Positions 7,628 to 16,470 are shown, counted from the stretch's first letter. The stretch is 36,380 nt of DNA from Andreprevotia sp. IGB-42 (GCF_009848685.1 NZ_WXTX01000024.1:1-36380); one strand, 5' to 3'. The notes: a model not told the origin generated them from the sequence alone. Numbers and translations: made by a program.

Positions 7628-9124
7628 TCACTGCACTGCGGCAAGTAGTTGTTCTTCGCTTTGCTCATGGCGCTGCATGTGCCGGGTGATGCGCCCCCGG
7701 TTGACGATATAGGTGGCATCGCAAAAGCTGGCGATCTCGCCATATTCGCTGGAGACGAACACCACGGCGTTGCCGGCGGCGGCATAGTCATTGACGATGC
7801 GCATGATCTCGTACTTGGCCGCCAGGTCAATCCCGAAGGTGGGGTCGTCCAGCAGCAGGATGCGTGCTGCAGTGCCCATGCATTTGCCGATCACCACTTT
7901 CTGCTGGTTGCCGCCGGACAGGTAGCGCACCAGTTGGGCCGGGCCGCTGGTCTTGATCTGCAGCCGCCGGATCAGGTCGAGCGCAATGCCATTGCCGCGT
8001 TGTTCATCCAGCAATACTGGCGAGGCCAGCTCGCGCAGCGAGGACATTAGCAGGTTATCCGCTACGCTGAAATCGAGTACCAGCCCTTGCTCGCGCCGGT
8101 CTTCCGGCACCAGGTTGATGCCCTGGTCGATTGCATCGCGTGGCGAACGGATCCTGACCGGCTGGCCGTTCACCAGAATCTCGCCCGAGGCAATCGGCGA
8201 CAGCCCGAAAATGGCATTGAGGATTTCGGTGCGGCCACTGCCCAGCAGGCCGGCCAGGCCGATCACCTGGCCCGGGTAAACCTGCAGCGATACACCATCC
8301 AGCTCATCGGTGGTCAGTGCACGCAGTTCCAGTACCGGCTTGGCATCGCCGGCCGGGGCGGGGCGCTGCCACTGCACGCTGCTGTCGGCGTGGCGGCCCA
8401 GCATGTCGGCCAGCAATGCACCGATCTGGATCTGGTCGGTACGCGCACGCCGCACGCAGCGGCCGTCGCGCAGCACCGACACCGAATCGCAGATCTTGAA
8501 GATATCGTGCAGGTAATGGGTGATGTAGATGATGGCCACGCCCTGCGCTTTCAGCCGCTCGATCACCGCGAACAGCCGGATGATTTCCTGGTTGCTGAGC
8601 GATGCAGTGGGCTCATCCAGGATAAGGATGCGTGCATCCTGCGCAATCGCCTTGGCGATTTCCAGAAACTGCTGCTGGCCCATGCTCAGGCTGTCTACCG
8701 GCTGGTCGGGGCTGATTTCGCCAGCAATGCCCATTTTTTCCAGCAATGCCTGTGCGCGCTGATGCATGGCCCGCTGGTCCAGCAGGCCGAAATGCGATTC
8801 CGTCCAGTTGGCCATGAACATGTTTTCCGCCACCGACATGCTGTCGACCAGGCTCAGGTCCTGGTACACCATGGCGATACCGGCGGCCCGTGCATCACGC
8901 GGTGATGAAAACGCCGCCACGTTGCCAAACAGTTCGATCCGGCCATCGTCCGGCTGGTAAAGGCCGTTGACGATCTTCATCAGCGTGGATTTGCCGGCGC
9001 CATTCTGGCCGACGATGGCATGGACTTCGCCGGCGGCCAGCTCAAGGTCCACGCCCTTGAGCACGGGCGTGCCATCAAACTGCTTTCTCAGGCCGGTAAT
9101 GCGGAGTGCAAGCGGGCTATGCAT
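7628..9124 (-). CDS. RbsA-type sugar ABC transporter ATP-binding protein
   Basis: A 498-residue protein with two fused ATPase domains, the layout of CUT2 importers. Domain 1 has Walker A GQNGAGKST, signature LSMGQQQFLEIAKA and Walker B ILILDEPTASLS. Domain 2 has the usual degenerate P-loop (GLLGSGRTE) and signature LSGGNQQKVVIGK with ILLLDDPTFGID. The frame runs on upstream, but the start at 9124 has AAGGGGA at good spacing and aligns with family N-termini. It begins 14 bases after the binding-protein stop and is followed eight bases later by the permease, so the three form one operon. It acts on the cytoplasmic face and powers sugar uptake. Confidence 0.93.
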   Translation of the reverse strand: MHSPLALRITGLRKQFDGTPVLKGVDLELAAGEVHAIVGQNGAGKSTLMKIVNGLYQPDDGRIELFGNVAAFSSPRDARAAGIAMVYQDLSLVDSMSVAENMFMANWTESHFGLLDQRAMHQRAQALLEKMGIAGEISPDQPVDSLSMGQQQFLEIAKAIAQDARILILDEPTASLSNQEIIRLFAVIERLKAQGVAIIYITHYLHDIFKICDSVSVLRDGRCVRRARTDQIQIGALLADMLGRHADSSVQWQRPAPAGDAKPVLELRALTTDELDGVSLQVYPGQVIGLAGLLGSGRTEILNAIFGLSPIASGEILVNGQPVRIRSPRDAIDQGINLVPEDRREQGLVLDFSVADNLLMSSLRELASPVLLDEQRGNGIALDLIRRLQIKTSGPAQLVRYLSGGNQQKVVIGKCMGTAARILLLDDPTFGIDLAAKYEIMRIVNDYAAAGNAVVFVSSEYGEIASFCDATYIVNRGRITRHMQRHEQSEEQLLAAVQ

Positions 9125-9138
9125 GGTGTTCCCCTTGA

Positions 9139-10215
9139 TCAGCGACGGGCCTGCAATGCCTTGCTGACAGCTTCTGGCGGCTTGCGATCCAGCGCTTTCT
9201 GCCATTGCTCTGTCAGGTTGGCCGGTGTGACCTTGATGGCATCGACGGTAACGAAGGGCGAGGTGGGCTTTTTCAGCAGCGATAACGCGCCCATGCGTGC
9301 CAGTGTCTGGCCCATGTCGTACGGCAGGTCGGAAACGATGCCGGCCATGTTGCCGCCCTTGACCATATCCAGCGCATTGGCGGCGCCGAGGTCCATGGTG
9401 ACCACCTTCAGGTCTTTGCGCCCCGCGGCGCGGGCCGCTGCGGTCACGCCTTCGGCAATGGCATCCCATGGCGCATAGATGGCTTTGACGGAAGGATTCT
9501 GCGTGAGGATGGCCGAAGCGATCATCTCGCCATCATTGGGGTTGGCGATGCCCTTGGAGGCCACCACCTTGATGCCGGGATACCTGGCGGCCAGCACCGA
9601 CTTGACCGCCTGATCGCGCTGGTTGGTCACATAGTAGTTGGCCGCGTGGAACATGATGGCCACGTCACCCTGGTTGTTGATGCTGGCCGCCAGCATTTCC
9701 GCTGCGGAGCGCCCCATGCCGTACAGATCGTCCGTGACGATGCCGGCGTAATCCTTGCCGGCCTTGAAGCCCTGCGGCGCATTGCTGATGAACACGAGCT
9801 TCACGCCCTGTTCCGTCGCCTGGCGGAATGCCGCCGCGCCGGAGACCGGATCGATTACCAGCGAAATGATGATGTCCGGCTTGAGCGCCAGCACCGTTTC
9901 CAGATCGGTCCGCTGCTTTTTGGGGTCCATTTCCGCATCCGTCACCGCCACCACCTGGATGCCCAGTTCGCCAAAGACCTTCTTCGCACCTGAAGTCAGC
10001 GCGGTCGCGAAGTCCGAGCTGGTGTGCATGAGGATGGCTGCCTTGTAGCCCTTGCCCTTGAGCCCGCTGACATCCTGAGGGCTGAGCGTGACCTGGGTAT
10101 ACGGCGTGGGCGTTTCACCATTGGGGCCGAGCGTGCGCTCGGCGGCAGCCCAGGTGGCGGATACAGGTAGCAATGCAGCGGCAAGCAACAGTGTTTTACA
10201 GAGGCGGAGAGGCAT
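9139..10215 (-). CDS. Periplasmic sugar-binding protein (RbsB/Peripla_BP_4 type)
   Basis: A 358-residue periplasmic receptor for the adjacent importer. The signal peptide (about residues 1-23, MPLRLCKTLLLAAALLPVSA) is followed by a two-lobed LacI/RbsB-like fold: KAAILMHTSSDFATALTSGAKKVFGELGIQ early on, repeated DIIISLVIDPVSGAAAFRQATEQGVKLVFI, and the hinge-region KVVTMDLGAANALDMVKGG. It is the first gene of the operon, with a good promoter 32 bases upstream and a perfect inverted repeat beyond that. The Shine-Dalgarno is weak. The ligand is unknown; a GlcNAc-type sugar is inferred from the GH3 gene of the same operon. Confidence 0.9.
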   Translation of the reverse strand: MPLRLCKTLLLAAALLPVSATWAAAERTLGPNGETPTPYTQVTLSPQDVSGLKGKGYKAAILMHTSSDFATALTSGAKKVFGELGIQVVAVTDAEMDPKKQRTDLETVLALKPDIIISLVIDPVSGAAAFRQATEQGVKLVFISNAPQGFKAGKDYAGIVTDDLYGMGRSAAEMLAASINNQGDVAIMFHAANYYVTNQRDQAVKSVLAARYPGIKVVASKGIANPNDGEMIASAILTQNPSVKAIYAPWDAIAEGVTAAARAAGRKDLKVVTMDLGAANALDMVKGGNMAGIVSDLPYDMGQTLARMGALSLLKKPTSPFVTVDAIKVTPANLTEQWQKALDRKPPEAVSKALQARR

Positions 10216-10246
10216 GATCGGCTTCTTGTAGGGTGATCTGGAGCTG

Positions 10247-10274
10247 ATTATGAGTGATACGTAGGTGTTGTCAA
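10247..10274 (-). promoter_or_regulatory. Sigma70-type promoter of the ABC importer/GH3 operon
   Basis: On minus, a consensus -35 TTGACA (10274-10269) and a -10 CATAAT (10252-10247, five of six) are separated by 16 bases. Transcription would start near 10240, giving a leader of about 25 bases. Confidence 0.65.
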
Positions 10275-10279
10275 GCGGG

Positions 10280-10313
10280 TGTCATGTAACCGTAGCGGCC
10301 AAAGTACATGACA
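10280..10313. promoter_or_regulatory. Candidate operator: 9-base inverted repeat
   Basis: TGTCATGTA at 10280-10288 and TACATGACA at 10305-10313 are perfect inverted half-sites separated by 16 bases. The site begins five bases upstream of the -35 box of the importer operon, a position better suited to an activator than to a blocking repressor. The regulator is not identified. Confidence 0.55.
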
Positions 10314-10477
10314 AGTGAGTAGTTTGTGGGAAACCAGACGAGCTATTTGTCGGGTGATGTCCGCTACTAGTAAGCGTGTTGCCGATTTATGCGGTAATAG
10401 CCATGGTTTTTTGCTTTTTACGGCATTAATCCTGCCGTGCGGAAATTTTTTGCTTACAGCAGAACTTTTTCAGACTT

Positions 10478-10506
10478 TTGACAAAGGTATTTTTGCTACC
10501 TAGACT
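10478..10506 (+). promoter_or_regulatory. Promoter of the orphan solute-binding-protein gene
   Basis: TTGACA (10478-10483), a 17-base spacer and TAGACT (10501-10506, four of six) form a plausible sigma70 promoter. The leader to the ATG at 10626 would be about 110 bases. The rest of the divergent region 10314-10477 shows no other clear signal. Confidence 0.55.
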
Positions 10507-10625
10507 GCGTGCGTAACACCTATGTATTACCCTTTTTGCTCGTAAAGATAAGTGGTTTGCCGGGCCGGAGCCCGCTTGCCGACAATGCCATCCCCAATGG
10601 CCTACCCAAAACTGGAGTGGATACG

Positions 10626-11891
10626 ATGTTCAAACGCTGCACAAAACCGTTGTTGCTGCTGGCCTTGCTGGCGCCGGCGCTGGCCCACGCTGACCGCACC
10701 AAGGTCGAGTTCTGGACGTTCAATACCGTGCAGTTCGCGCCGTTCTTCAACGACGTGATACAGAAGTACAACAAGGCCAACCCGAACTACGAAGCGGTGT
10801 GGACCGATATGAACTGGGATCAGATCCAGCCCAAGCTGGTATCGGCGATTGCTGCGGGCACGCCGCCGGCACTGGTGAACTTCAACGTGCCATGGACGCA
10901 TGAATTCGCCAACAAGAACCTGCTGTTGCCGCTTGATGATCTGATGGGGGAGGGCAAGACCGTCTACCTGCCGGGGGCGCTGAAGGATCTGTCGGTGAAG
11001 GAGCGGATTTATGGCTTCCCGTATTACAACTCGGTTTCGGTGATCGCATACAACAAGGATCTGCTGGCCAAGAGCGGTATCAAGACCCCGCCGAAAACCT
11101 TCGATGAGTTCATTGCCGCTGCGCGCCTCGTTACCGAGAAAACCGGCGTGCCGGCATTCTCGCCCAAGCTGGCCACCAAGAGTGGCGACGGCGGCATGAT
11201 CCCGTGGTTCGTTTATATGGGGCTGCCGATTTTCGAGAATGGCAAAGCGGCCTTCACCAGCAAGAAACATGTGGAAGCGCTGGAGCTGTTTGCCGATCTG
11301 TACAAGAAGGGCGTGGTGCCCAAGGACAGCTTCCGCATCGAGTTCGAACAGGAAATCGCCAGCTATGGCGCTGGCCGACTGGCGATGATGACCACCGCGC
11401 CCACCGCGCTGAAGAAGCTCAGCGCGCAAAGCAATGCGATGTATGAAAAGACCGCCATCATGGCGTTCCCGCTGGGGGGCGCCAACATGGCCTTGGGGGG
11501 CTGGCTGATGTCGTTCGTGATGCCCAAGGGCACCAAGGACCCGCAGGCTGCTGCCAAGCTGGGCCTGCTGCTGACCAATGACGATGCCCAGCTGGCGTTT
11601 GCCAAGGCCACCGGCACCACCTTCCCGTCGTCGAAAAAGGCCAACGAGAACGAGTTCTTCTCGTCTGGCGCCAACGGCAGCGATCCGGTTGGTCTGGCGC
11701 GCGCGACGGCCGCCAGATCGATGGCGTATGCGCGTACGCCCATCCTGCCGGCGGAAAACATGCCCGATGAAGCGGCGATGCGTACCGAATTCAACGACGA
11801 AATGCAGGAAGCCATCGAAGGCCGCAAATCTGCCAAGGCTGCGCTCGACGCCGCCGCCAGAAAGTGGAACGACCGGCTTGCGAAGAAGTAA
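10626..11891 (+). CDS. Family-1 extracellular solute-binding protein (carbohydrate ABC type), orphan
   Basis: A 421-residue periplasmic binding protein of the MalE/UgpB-type family. The signal peptide ends at about residue 21 (LLALLAPALAHA). Family features are TKVEFWTFNTVQFAPFFNDVIQKYNKANPNYEAVW near the N-terminus, YGFPYYNSVSVIAYNKDLL around 120-140, and GGWLMSFVMPKGTKDPQAAAKLGLLL later on. The ATG at 10626 has GGAG upstream and begins exactly at the signal peptide; the longer frame from 10509 lies over the promoter. No permease or ATPase of the CUT1 type is adjacent, and a terminator follows, so it must use components encoded elsewhere. Being divergent from the CUT2 importer/GH3 operon, it may share regulation with it. 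The ligand is probably an oligosaccharide. Confidence 0.88.
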   Translation: MFKRCTKPLLLLALLAPALAHADRTKVEFWTFNTVQFAPFFNDVIQKYNKANPNYEAVWTDMNWDQIQPKLVSAIAAGTPPALVNFNVPWTHEFANKNLLLPLDDLMGEGKTVYLPGALKDLSVKERIYGFPYYNSVSVIAYNKDLLAKSGIKTPPKTFDEFIAAARLVTEKTGVPAFSPKLATKSGDGGMIPWFVYMGLPIFENGKAAFTSKKHVEALELFADLYKKGVVPKDSFRIEFEQEIASYGAGRLAMMTTAPTALKKLSAQSNAMYEKTAIMAFPLGGANMALGGWLMSFVMPKGTKDPQAAAKLGLLLTNDDAQLAFAKATGTTFPSSKKANENEFFSSGANGSDPVGLARATAARSMAYARTPILPAENMPDEAAMRTEFNDEMQEAIEGRKSAKAALDAAARKWNDRLAKK

Positions 11892-11920
11892 GCGCGCATC
11901 CTCCTCGGGATCTGCCTGTT

Positions 11921-11946
11921 CCCCTGCCGCAAGGCAGGGGTTTTTT
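11921..11946 (+). terminator. Terminator after the orphan binding protein
   Basis: Stem cccctgcc / ggcagggg with loop gcaa and six T, 30 bases after the stop codon. Confidence 0.88.
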
Positions 11947-11988
11947 ATTGGCGGATTTTTATGGCCCGAGGTGCTTGAACGCGCGCCA

Positions 11989-13254
11989 TCAGATCCGCGC
12001 GTGCAGCATTTCCACCAGTGGCTGGAAGTACTGTGCTTCGTCGGCCGAAATCTGGCTTGAGCGCAGCGCGATATCGCGCGCCAGCTCGCGCAGCCGCCAG
12101 CGGATTTCATGCAGGATCATGTCGATCTCGGCAAACATCCAGTCGCTGGCATCGGTATCGAGCGGGTTGCTGCTGTCCTGGATGTCGAGCCCGGTGCTCG
12201 AGTACGCGCGGATGATCAGCTTGAAGCGCGTGAACGCGCGCTCCAGCAGTTTCTGGCTGGGGCTGCCGTGTTGCGGGCTGGCCGCTTCATACTGCTCGAA
12301 CAGGCCCAGTGCCCGGGCAATGGCCTTGAGCAAGGCCTGGATCTGCTCGGTGGGCAGGATGTGCTGCACGCCGAATTTGCCATTGCGCGCATCACCCAGC
12401 GCGCGTGACAGCACCGAGATCAGCTCACGATCGTATTCGCCGGGAACGATGCGTGCGGCTACTTCAGCACGCTCCAGCGGGTATTCGGAAAAATTGGCGA
12501 GGGATGCCACCATTTCCGCGGTGCCGACGATGCGGGCCGGCAGCGCCAGCTTGGCCTGCGTGATGCCGCTGGGGTAGCCGCCGCCTTCGCCACGCTCGTG
12601 GTGATGCAGGATGGCTTCGCCCACCTTGCTGGAAAAACCGCATATCTCGGTCGCCAGCCGGAACCCCACCACCGGGTGTACGGATAAATGCCGCCATTCT
12701 TCCGGCGTGAGTACGCGCGAGGTATCCAGGTAGCGCTGGTCGATATACAGCTCGCCCACATCGTGCAGCAGGCCGGCCGAGGCCAGCACCTGCATGTCGT
12801 TCTCGCCCAGCTGCAGCTTGTAGCCCAGGCCCAGCGACAGCAAGGCCACGAGCAGGTAATGATCCAGCCCTTCGGCGCCGTGGCTTTCCGCCACGCTCAG
12901 CATGGCCAGCGTGGGCGGGTTCAGCGGCAGTGCAGTGATGCTGCGGCTGAGCGAGCCTTTGCCGATCAGCGGGTGCAATGCGGTGTTCTGGTCCAGCACG
13001 CGCTCGATGGTGCGTGTGAGATGAGCTTTGTCCATGCCGGACTTCACCGCCAGGCAGTTTTCCAGCGGCTTGCGCAGCTTGTGGATCGCCAGCTTGTCTT
13101 TCACTTCATGCGAAATGCGTGCGCCCTTGCTCAGCAGCTTGACCCCGCTCTGCGTGTACACGTCCTCGCATGTTTCGATCTCGCGATGCGCGGAAGCCGC
13201 CATCACGCGTTCAAGATAATGCGGGTTTACCGCATTCAAGGCTCCGTCTTCCAT
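11989..13254 (-). CDS. HD-GYP domain protein, putative cyclic-di-GMP phosphodiesterase
   Basis: A 421-residue cytoplasmic protein. The HD-GYP core is at about 125-270: His132, LLHDVGELYID with H164-D165, H193 in HPVVGFRL, HHHE at 217-220 and GYP at 226-228. These are the metal-binding residues of enzymes that hydrolyse cyclic di-GMP. Two departures from the common form are visible: HDVGE where HDIGK is usual, and HHERGEGGGYP where HHER-x-D-G-x-GYP is usual (Asp to Glu), so activity is likely but not certain. Flanking N- and C-terminal regions are helical and unrecognised; there is no receiver or membrane segment. The start has AGGGGGA just upstream. It stands alone, convergent with the binding-protein gene. 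Confidence 0.85.
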   Translation of the reverse strand: MEDGALNAVNPHYLERVMAASAHREIETCEDVYTQSGVKLLSKGARISHEVKDKLAIHKLRKPLENCLAVKSGMDKAHLTRTIERVLDQNTALHPLIGKGSLSRSITALPLNPPTLAMLSVAESHGAEGLDHYLLVALLSLGLGYKLQLGENDMQVLASAGLLHDVGELYIDQRYLDTSRVLTPEEWRHLSVHPVVGFRLATEICGFSSKVGEAILHHHERGEGGGYPSGITQAKLALPARIVGTAEMVASLANFSEYPLERAEVAARIVPGEYDRELISVLSRALGDARNGKFGVQHILPTEQIQALLKAIARALGLFEQYEAASPQHGSPSQKLLERAFTRFKLIIRAYSSTGLDIQDSSNPLDTDASDWMFAEIDMILHEIRWRLRELARDIALRSSQISADEAQYFQPLVEMLHARI

Positions 13255-13571
13255 CCATCCCCCTGTACGGGTGTATTTTGGCCGTCAACTTTGTATGAAA
13301 CGACTTGCTAATATAGTAGCTTTTCCTAATCTTCTACAGGAACCACGCCAGACGGCGATTTGTATGCCAACGGCAAATCCGCACAGGCACGCATTGAGTG
13401 CCTGCCGGAAGCAAATTGCTGCTCCGGGCTATTGATTCTAGCTAGGACCAACAGGATTTGTGACGGATTTGCACGGCGTGAACATGCGGACAACTTGCGC
13501 AATACTGACATCGAATGATCAGACGAACGGTAGTTAAAAGCAAATCTGTTTGTTACATCGGATGCTGCTGC
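13255..13571. other. Non-coding stretch upstream of the HD-GYP gene
   Basis: No gene was recognised. Visible are a minus-strand -10-like TATATT at 13315-13310 without a convincing -35, and a hairpin at 13384-13404 (CAGGCAC / GTGCCTG, seven-base loop). The promoter of the HD-GYP gene should lie here, but no strong sigma70 site is evident. Confidence 0.3.
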
Positions 13572-13623
13572 CAGCCACAGCCACAGCCACAGCCACAGCC
13601 ACAGCCACAGCCACAGCCACAGC
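13572..13623. repeat. Hexanucleotide tandem repeat, eight full copies
   Basis: The unit CAGCCA is repeated eight times perfectly plus four bases. It abuts the stop codon (13625-13623) of the Sel1-repeat gene, so on minus it forms the very start of that gene's 3' untranslated region, read as CTGTGG repeats. Being a six-base unit it cannot shift a frame. Confidence 0.95.
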
Positions 13624-14408
13624 TAAGGCTGTTGCGCCGGGTGCTTCATTGCATGCGCGGTTTCTGCCAGCTGCTGCCGGTAGCTGACCGGATCGGGCTG
13701 CAGGCCCATTTCGCCGTTCTGGTAAGCCATGGCCAATGCCTGGCTGGCGGGCGGGTATTCCAGCTCGGCACTTTCCCGGTACAGCGCCAGCGCGCGCTCA
13801 TTGCTTTGCGGCACGCCATCGCCATTGCGGTAGGCGTTGGCCAGCATGAATTGCGCTGCTGCCGATTGCTGGCTGGCAGCCACCCGGAACCAGTGCGCCG
13901 CTGCAGCGGTATCGGCGGGTACGCCATAACCGTTGCGGTACAGCAGGCCCAGGTAATAGGCCGCGCCAGCGTGGCCGCGGTCTGCACCTGCCTGCAATGC
14001 CGGGCGGGCCTGCGCGTAATCCTGCCGCACGCCGTCCTGCCCCAGCAGATACGCTTTGCCCATGGTGGCGTTGGCTTCCGCATCGCCCGCGCTGCCGGCA
14101 CGCTGCAGCCATACCAAGGCGTCGCGGCTGTCGCCACGGGCCAGCAATACCTGGCCCAGCGTGCGCTCGGCATCGGCACTGCCGCCTTGCGCCAGCTGAT
14201 GCAAGGTGGCCAGTGCATCCGCATCGCGGCCAGCCTGCGCCAGCACGCGCAGCTCGGCCAGTTTGCCGGCACGGTTGCCCCCTTCCGGCAATACCGGGGC
14301 CCGCCAGCCGCCTGCGGTAATGGCAAGCGTTGCGACGCTCGCTACCCCCACCAGGCTGACCAGCAACGCGGTTTTGCGTCGTCCGGCCATGCCCGTTGCC
14401 AGTGCCAT
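13623..14408 (-). CDS. Sel1-repeat (TPR-like) membrane-anchored protein
   Basis: A 261-residue protein with one N-terminal membrane segment (about 13-35, TALLVSLVGVASVATLAITAG) and no clear signal cleavage site, so probably anchored with the rest in the periplasm. The body contains about four Sel1-like helical repeats, seen as A-x-A-x-x-x-LG-x-x-Y-x-x-G-x-G-V, for example AGAAYYLGLLYRNGYGVPAD and AAAQFMLANAYRNGDGVPQ. Such repeats usually mediate protein-protein contacts. The start at 14408 is four bases after the stop of the cpdB-like gene, indicating coupled translation; a longer frame upstream only overlaps that gene. Function is unknown. A hexanucleotide repeat begins at its stop codon. 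Confidence 0.8.
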   Translation of the reverse strand: MALATGMAGRRKTALLVSLVGVASVATLAITAGGWRAPVLPEGGNRAGKLAELRVLAQAGRDADALATLHQLAQGGSADAERTLGQVLLARGDSRDALVWLQRAGSAGDAEANATMGKAYLLGQDGVRQDYAQARPALQAGADRGHAGAAYYLGLLYRNGYGVPADTAAAAHWFRVAASQQSAAAQFMLANAYRNGDGVPQSNERALALYRESAELEYPPASQALAMAYQNGEMGLQPDPVSYRQQLAETAHAMKHPAQQP

Positions 14409-14412
14409 GGAT

Positions 14413-16470
14413 TTACTTGGCAAGGTCGATACCGTACAGCGCCAGGCCCTTGCCGCTGCCGTCATCCGCCTGCAGCTGGGTGATATTGCCCAGGCCTGCA
14501 GCCTGGGCAAGTGCCAGCTGGCCGGCGGCGGAGTGGAATACCACCGCGCCTTGCGTGGTTACCTTGGTGAAGCGCCAGCTGCGATCCGAGCCATTGACCG
14601 CGCGTTGCACGTTCCTGATGGCCTTGATGTAGTCGATCAGCACATCGCGGTTGGCATCGGGCGAGGCAAAAATGGTCTTGCTGCCATCCAGGCCCGGGAA
14701 GTTGCCGCCACCGCTGGCGCGATAGTTGTTGGTGGCGATGATGAATTCCTGGCTGGCGGCGATTGGTGCACCCTTGTACATCAGGTTGACGATGCGGCTG
14801 CCGGCAGGCTTGGTCACGTCGATTTCGTAGCTGATGTCCTTGCTGGTGAACATGTCGAAGTTGTAGCCCGGGAAACTGCTGATCAGTTCCTGCTGCGCGG
14901 TCTTGGCCGGGTCGATCTGGTTGAAGCGCTTGGCGCCGGTTTCCAGCCAGTTCTTCACATCGTTGCCATTCACCTTCACCGCGTAGATGGTGTTCGGGTA
15001 CAGGTAGAGGTCGGCAGCGTTGTTGATTGCCACGTTGCCGGCGGCTACATCGGTGAAATCGTTGCCACCACCGAAGCCGCTCTTGAACGGCGCGCTGACC
15101 GACAGTACCGGCAATGCTGCATATTGCGGCAGGTTGGCCTTCACGTAGGTAGCCACGTAGCCGGCCTGCGCCTGATTGACGATCTCGATCGCGCCCGGAT
15201 CGCCCACATCGGCAAAGTAGCTGGTCATGCGGAAGTCGGTGCTGCCGATCGGTGTTTTCACATAGTTGATGGTGGCTGCATGTTCGGCGGCGATCAGTGC
15301 GCCGATGCTCGGGTCCACCGCCACATAGCTCTTGTCCGCGTTCTGGATCGAGCGTGCTTCAACCGTGGTCTTGGTCTTGTCCACCGCCCACTTGCCGTTG
15401 GTGAAGCTCAGGTTGAGGCCGATCACGCCCAGGTTCTTGCCCCAGTAGTTGGCCATCACCGTCGGCACGCCGTTCACGGTGCCCTTCACCTTGTCCACGC
15501 CTGGCAGATTGAACTGGGCGACGGTGCTGGTGGCATCGGGGAACAACTGGTGCGAGTGGCCGATCAGCATGGCATCCACACCCGCCACTGTAGACAGGTG
15601 ATAGCTGCCGTTTTCCATCGTGGGCGAATAGGCCGAGTTATCGAGCCCGCCGTGCGAGATCACCACGATCAGGTCGGCACCCTTGGCGCGCATCTCGGGA
15701 ATGAACTGCTCTGCAGCCTCTTTGGCGCCCACGGTGTAGACCTTGCCATCCAGCCAGCGTTTGTCCCAGGCCAGGATGGCAGGCGGGGCAAAGCCGATGA
15801 TGCCGACCTTGACGGTGGCAGTGGTCTGCTTGCCGTCCGGCGTGGTGGCAGTGATGGTCTTGTCGATGATCGCGTACGGCTGGAACAGTGGCTGCTTGGT
15901 CTTGACACTGTAGACGTTGGCCAGCACTTGCGGGAACTTGGGGCCGGCGCAGGTTTTCTGGGCGGCAGGCTCGGGCAGGCCATCCACGTTGAAGCGGTTG
16001 GCGGTGACCTGCGCCAGGAAGGGCAGGCCGTAGTTGAATTCATGGTTACCGATGCCGCCACCTTCGAAACCGGCTGCGTTCATCGCCTTGTAGATAGCCA
16101 GCGTCTGGTCGCAGCCCAGCGGGCTGACCAGCGCCTGGTAGTCGGACAGGGCGGTGCCCTGGATGGTGTCGCCGTTATCGAGCAGCAGCGTGTTGGGGAA
16201 ATCCTTGCGGGCCTGGCTGATCAGCGTGGCCACGCGCTCGAAACCGAAGGATTTGTCTTCGGCCAGCTTGAAGTAGTCGTAGCTCATCACATTGCTGTGC
16301 AGGTCGGTGGTTTCCAGCAGCGCCAGCCTGGCCGTGGTGCCGGCGGCGATCTGCGGCACGGTGGTTGGTGCCGGCGTGGGGGTGGCCGGCGTGCTGTCGC
16401 TGCTATTGCATGCGCCCAGCAGCGTACTTGCTGCGGTGGTGATCAGAATGATGCCCAGACTGCGTTGCAT
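14413..16470 (-). CDS. cpdB: 2',3'-cyclic-nucleotide 2'-phosphodiesterase/3'-nucleotidase (CpdB-like lipoprotein)
   Basis: A 685-residue bifunctional nucleotidase that turns 2',3'-cyclic nucleotides and 3'-nucleotides into nucleosides and phosphate outside the cytoplasm. Residues 1-21 form a lipoprotein signal ending in the lipobox LLGAC (Cys21), followed by a Ser/Thr/Pro-rich linker to about 45. The metallophosphatase domain shows [42 protein letters not shown] and GHSHQLFP, all metal or catalytic motifs. The C-terminal 5'-nucleotidase domain includes [24 protein letters not shown] and [13 protein letters not shown]. Start at 16470 is chosen for its AGGGAG box and the lipobox position; the frame is open to 16515. 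E. coli CpdB is similar in length but soluble; this one should be membrane-anchored. Confidence 0.92.
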   Translation of the reverse strand: MQRSLGIILITTAASTLLGACNSSDSTPATPTPAPTTVPQIAAGTTARLALLETTDLHSNVMSYDYFKLAEDKSFGFERVATLISQARKDFPNTLLLDNGDTIQGTALSDYQALVSPLGCDQTLAIYKAMNAAGFEGGGIGNHEFNYGLPFLAQVTANRFNVDGLPEPAAQKTCAGPKFPQVLANVYSVKTKQPLFQPYAIIDKTITATTPDGKQTTATVKVGIIGFAPPAILAWDKRWLDGKVYTVGAKEAAEQFIPEMRAKGADLIVVISHGGLDNSAYSPTMENGSYHLSTVAGVDAMLIGHSHQLFPDATSTVAQFNLPGVDKVKGTVNGVPTVMANYWGKNLGVIGLNLSFTNGKWAVDKTKTTVEARSIQNADKSYVAVDPSIGALIAAEHAATINYVKTPIGSTDFRMTSYFADVGDPGAIEIVNQAQAGYVATYVKANLPQYAALPVLSVSAPFKSGFGGGNDFTDVAAGNVAINNAADLYLYPNTIYAVKVNGNDVKNWLETGAKRFNQIDPAKTAQQELISSFPGYNFDMFTSKDISYEIDVTKPAGSRIVNLMYKGAPIAASQEFIIATNNYRASGGGNFPGLDGSKTIFASPDANRDVLIDYIKAIRNVQRAVNGSDRSWRFTKVTTQGAVVFHSAAGQLALAQAAGLGNITQLQADDGSGKGLALYGIDLAK

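Noticed and set aside
13572-13623. Hexamer repeat considered as a phase-variation switch or CRISPR-like array
   Set aside because: Six-base units cannot change reading frame, the repeat is outside the coding frame, and there are no spacers.
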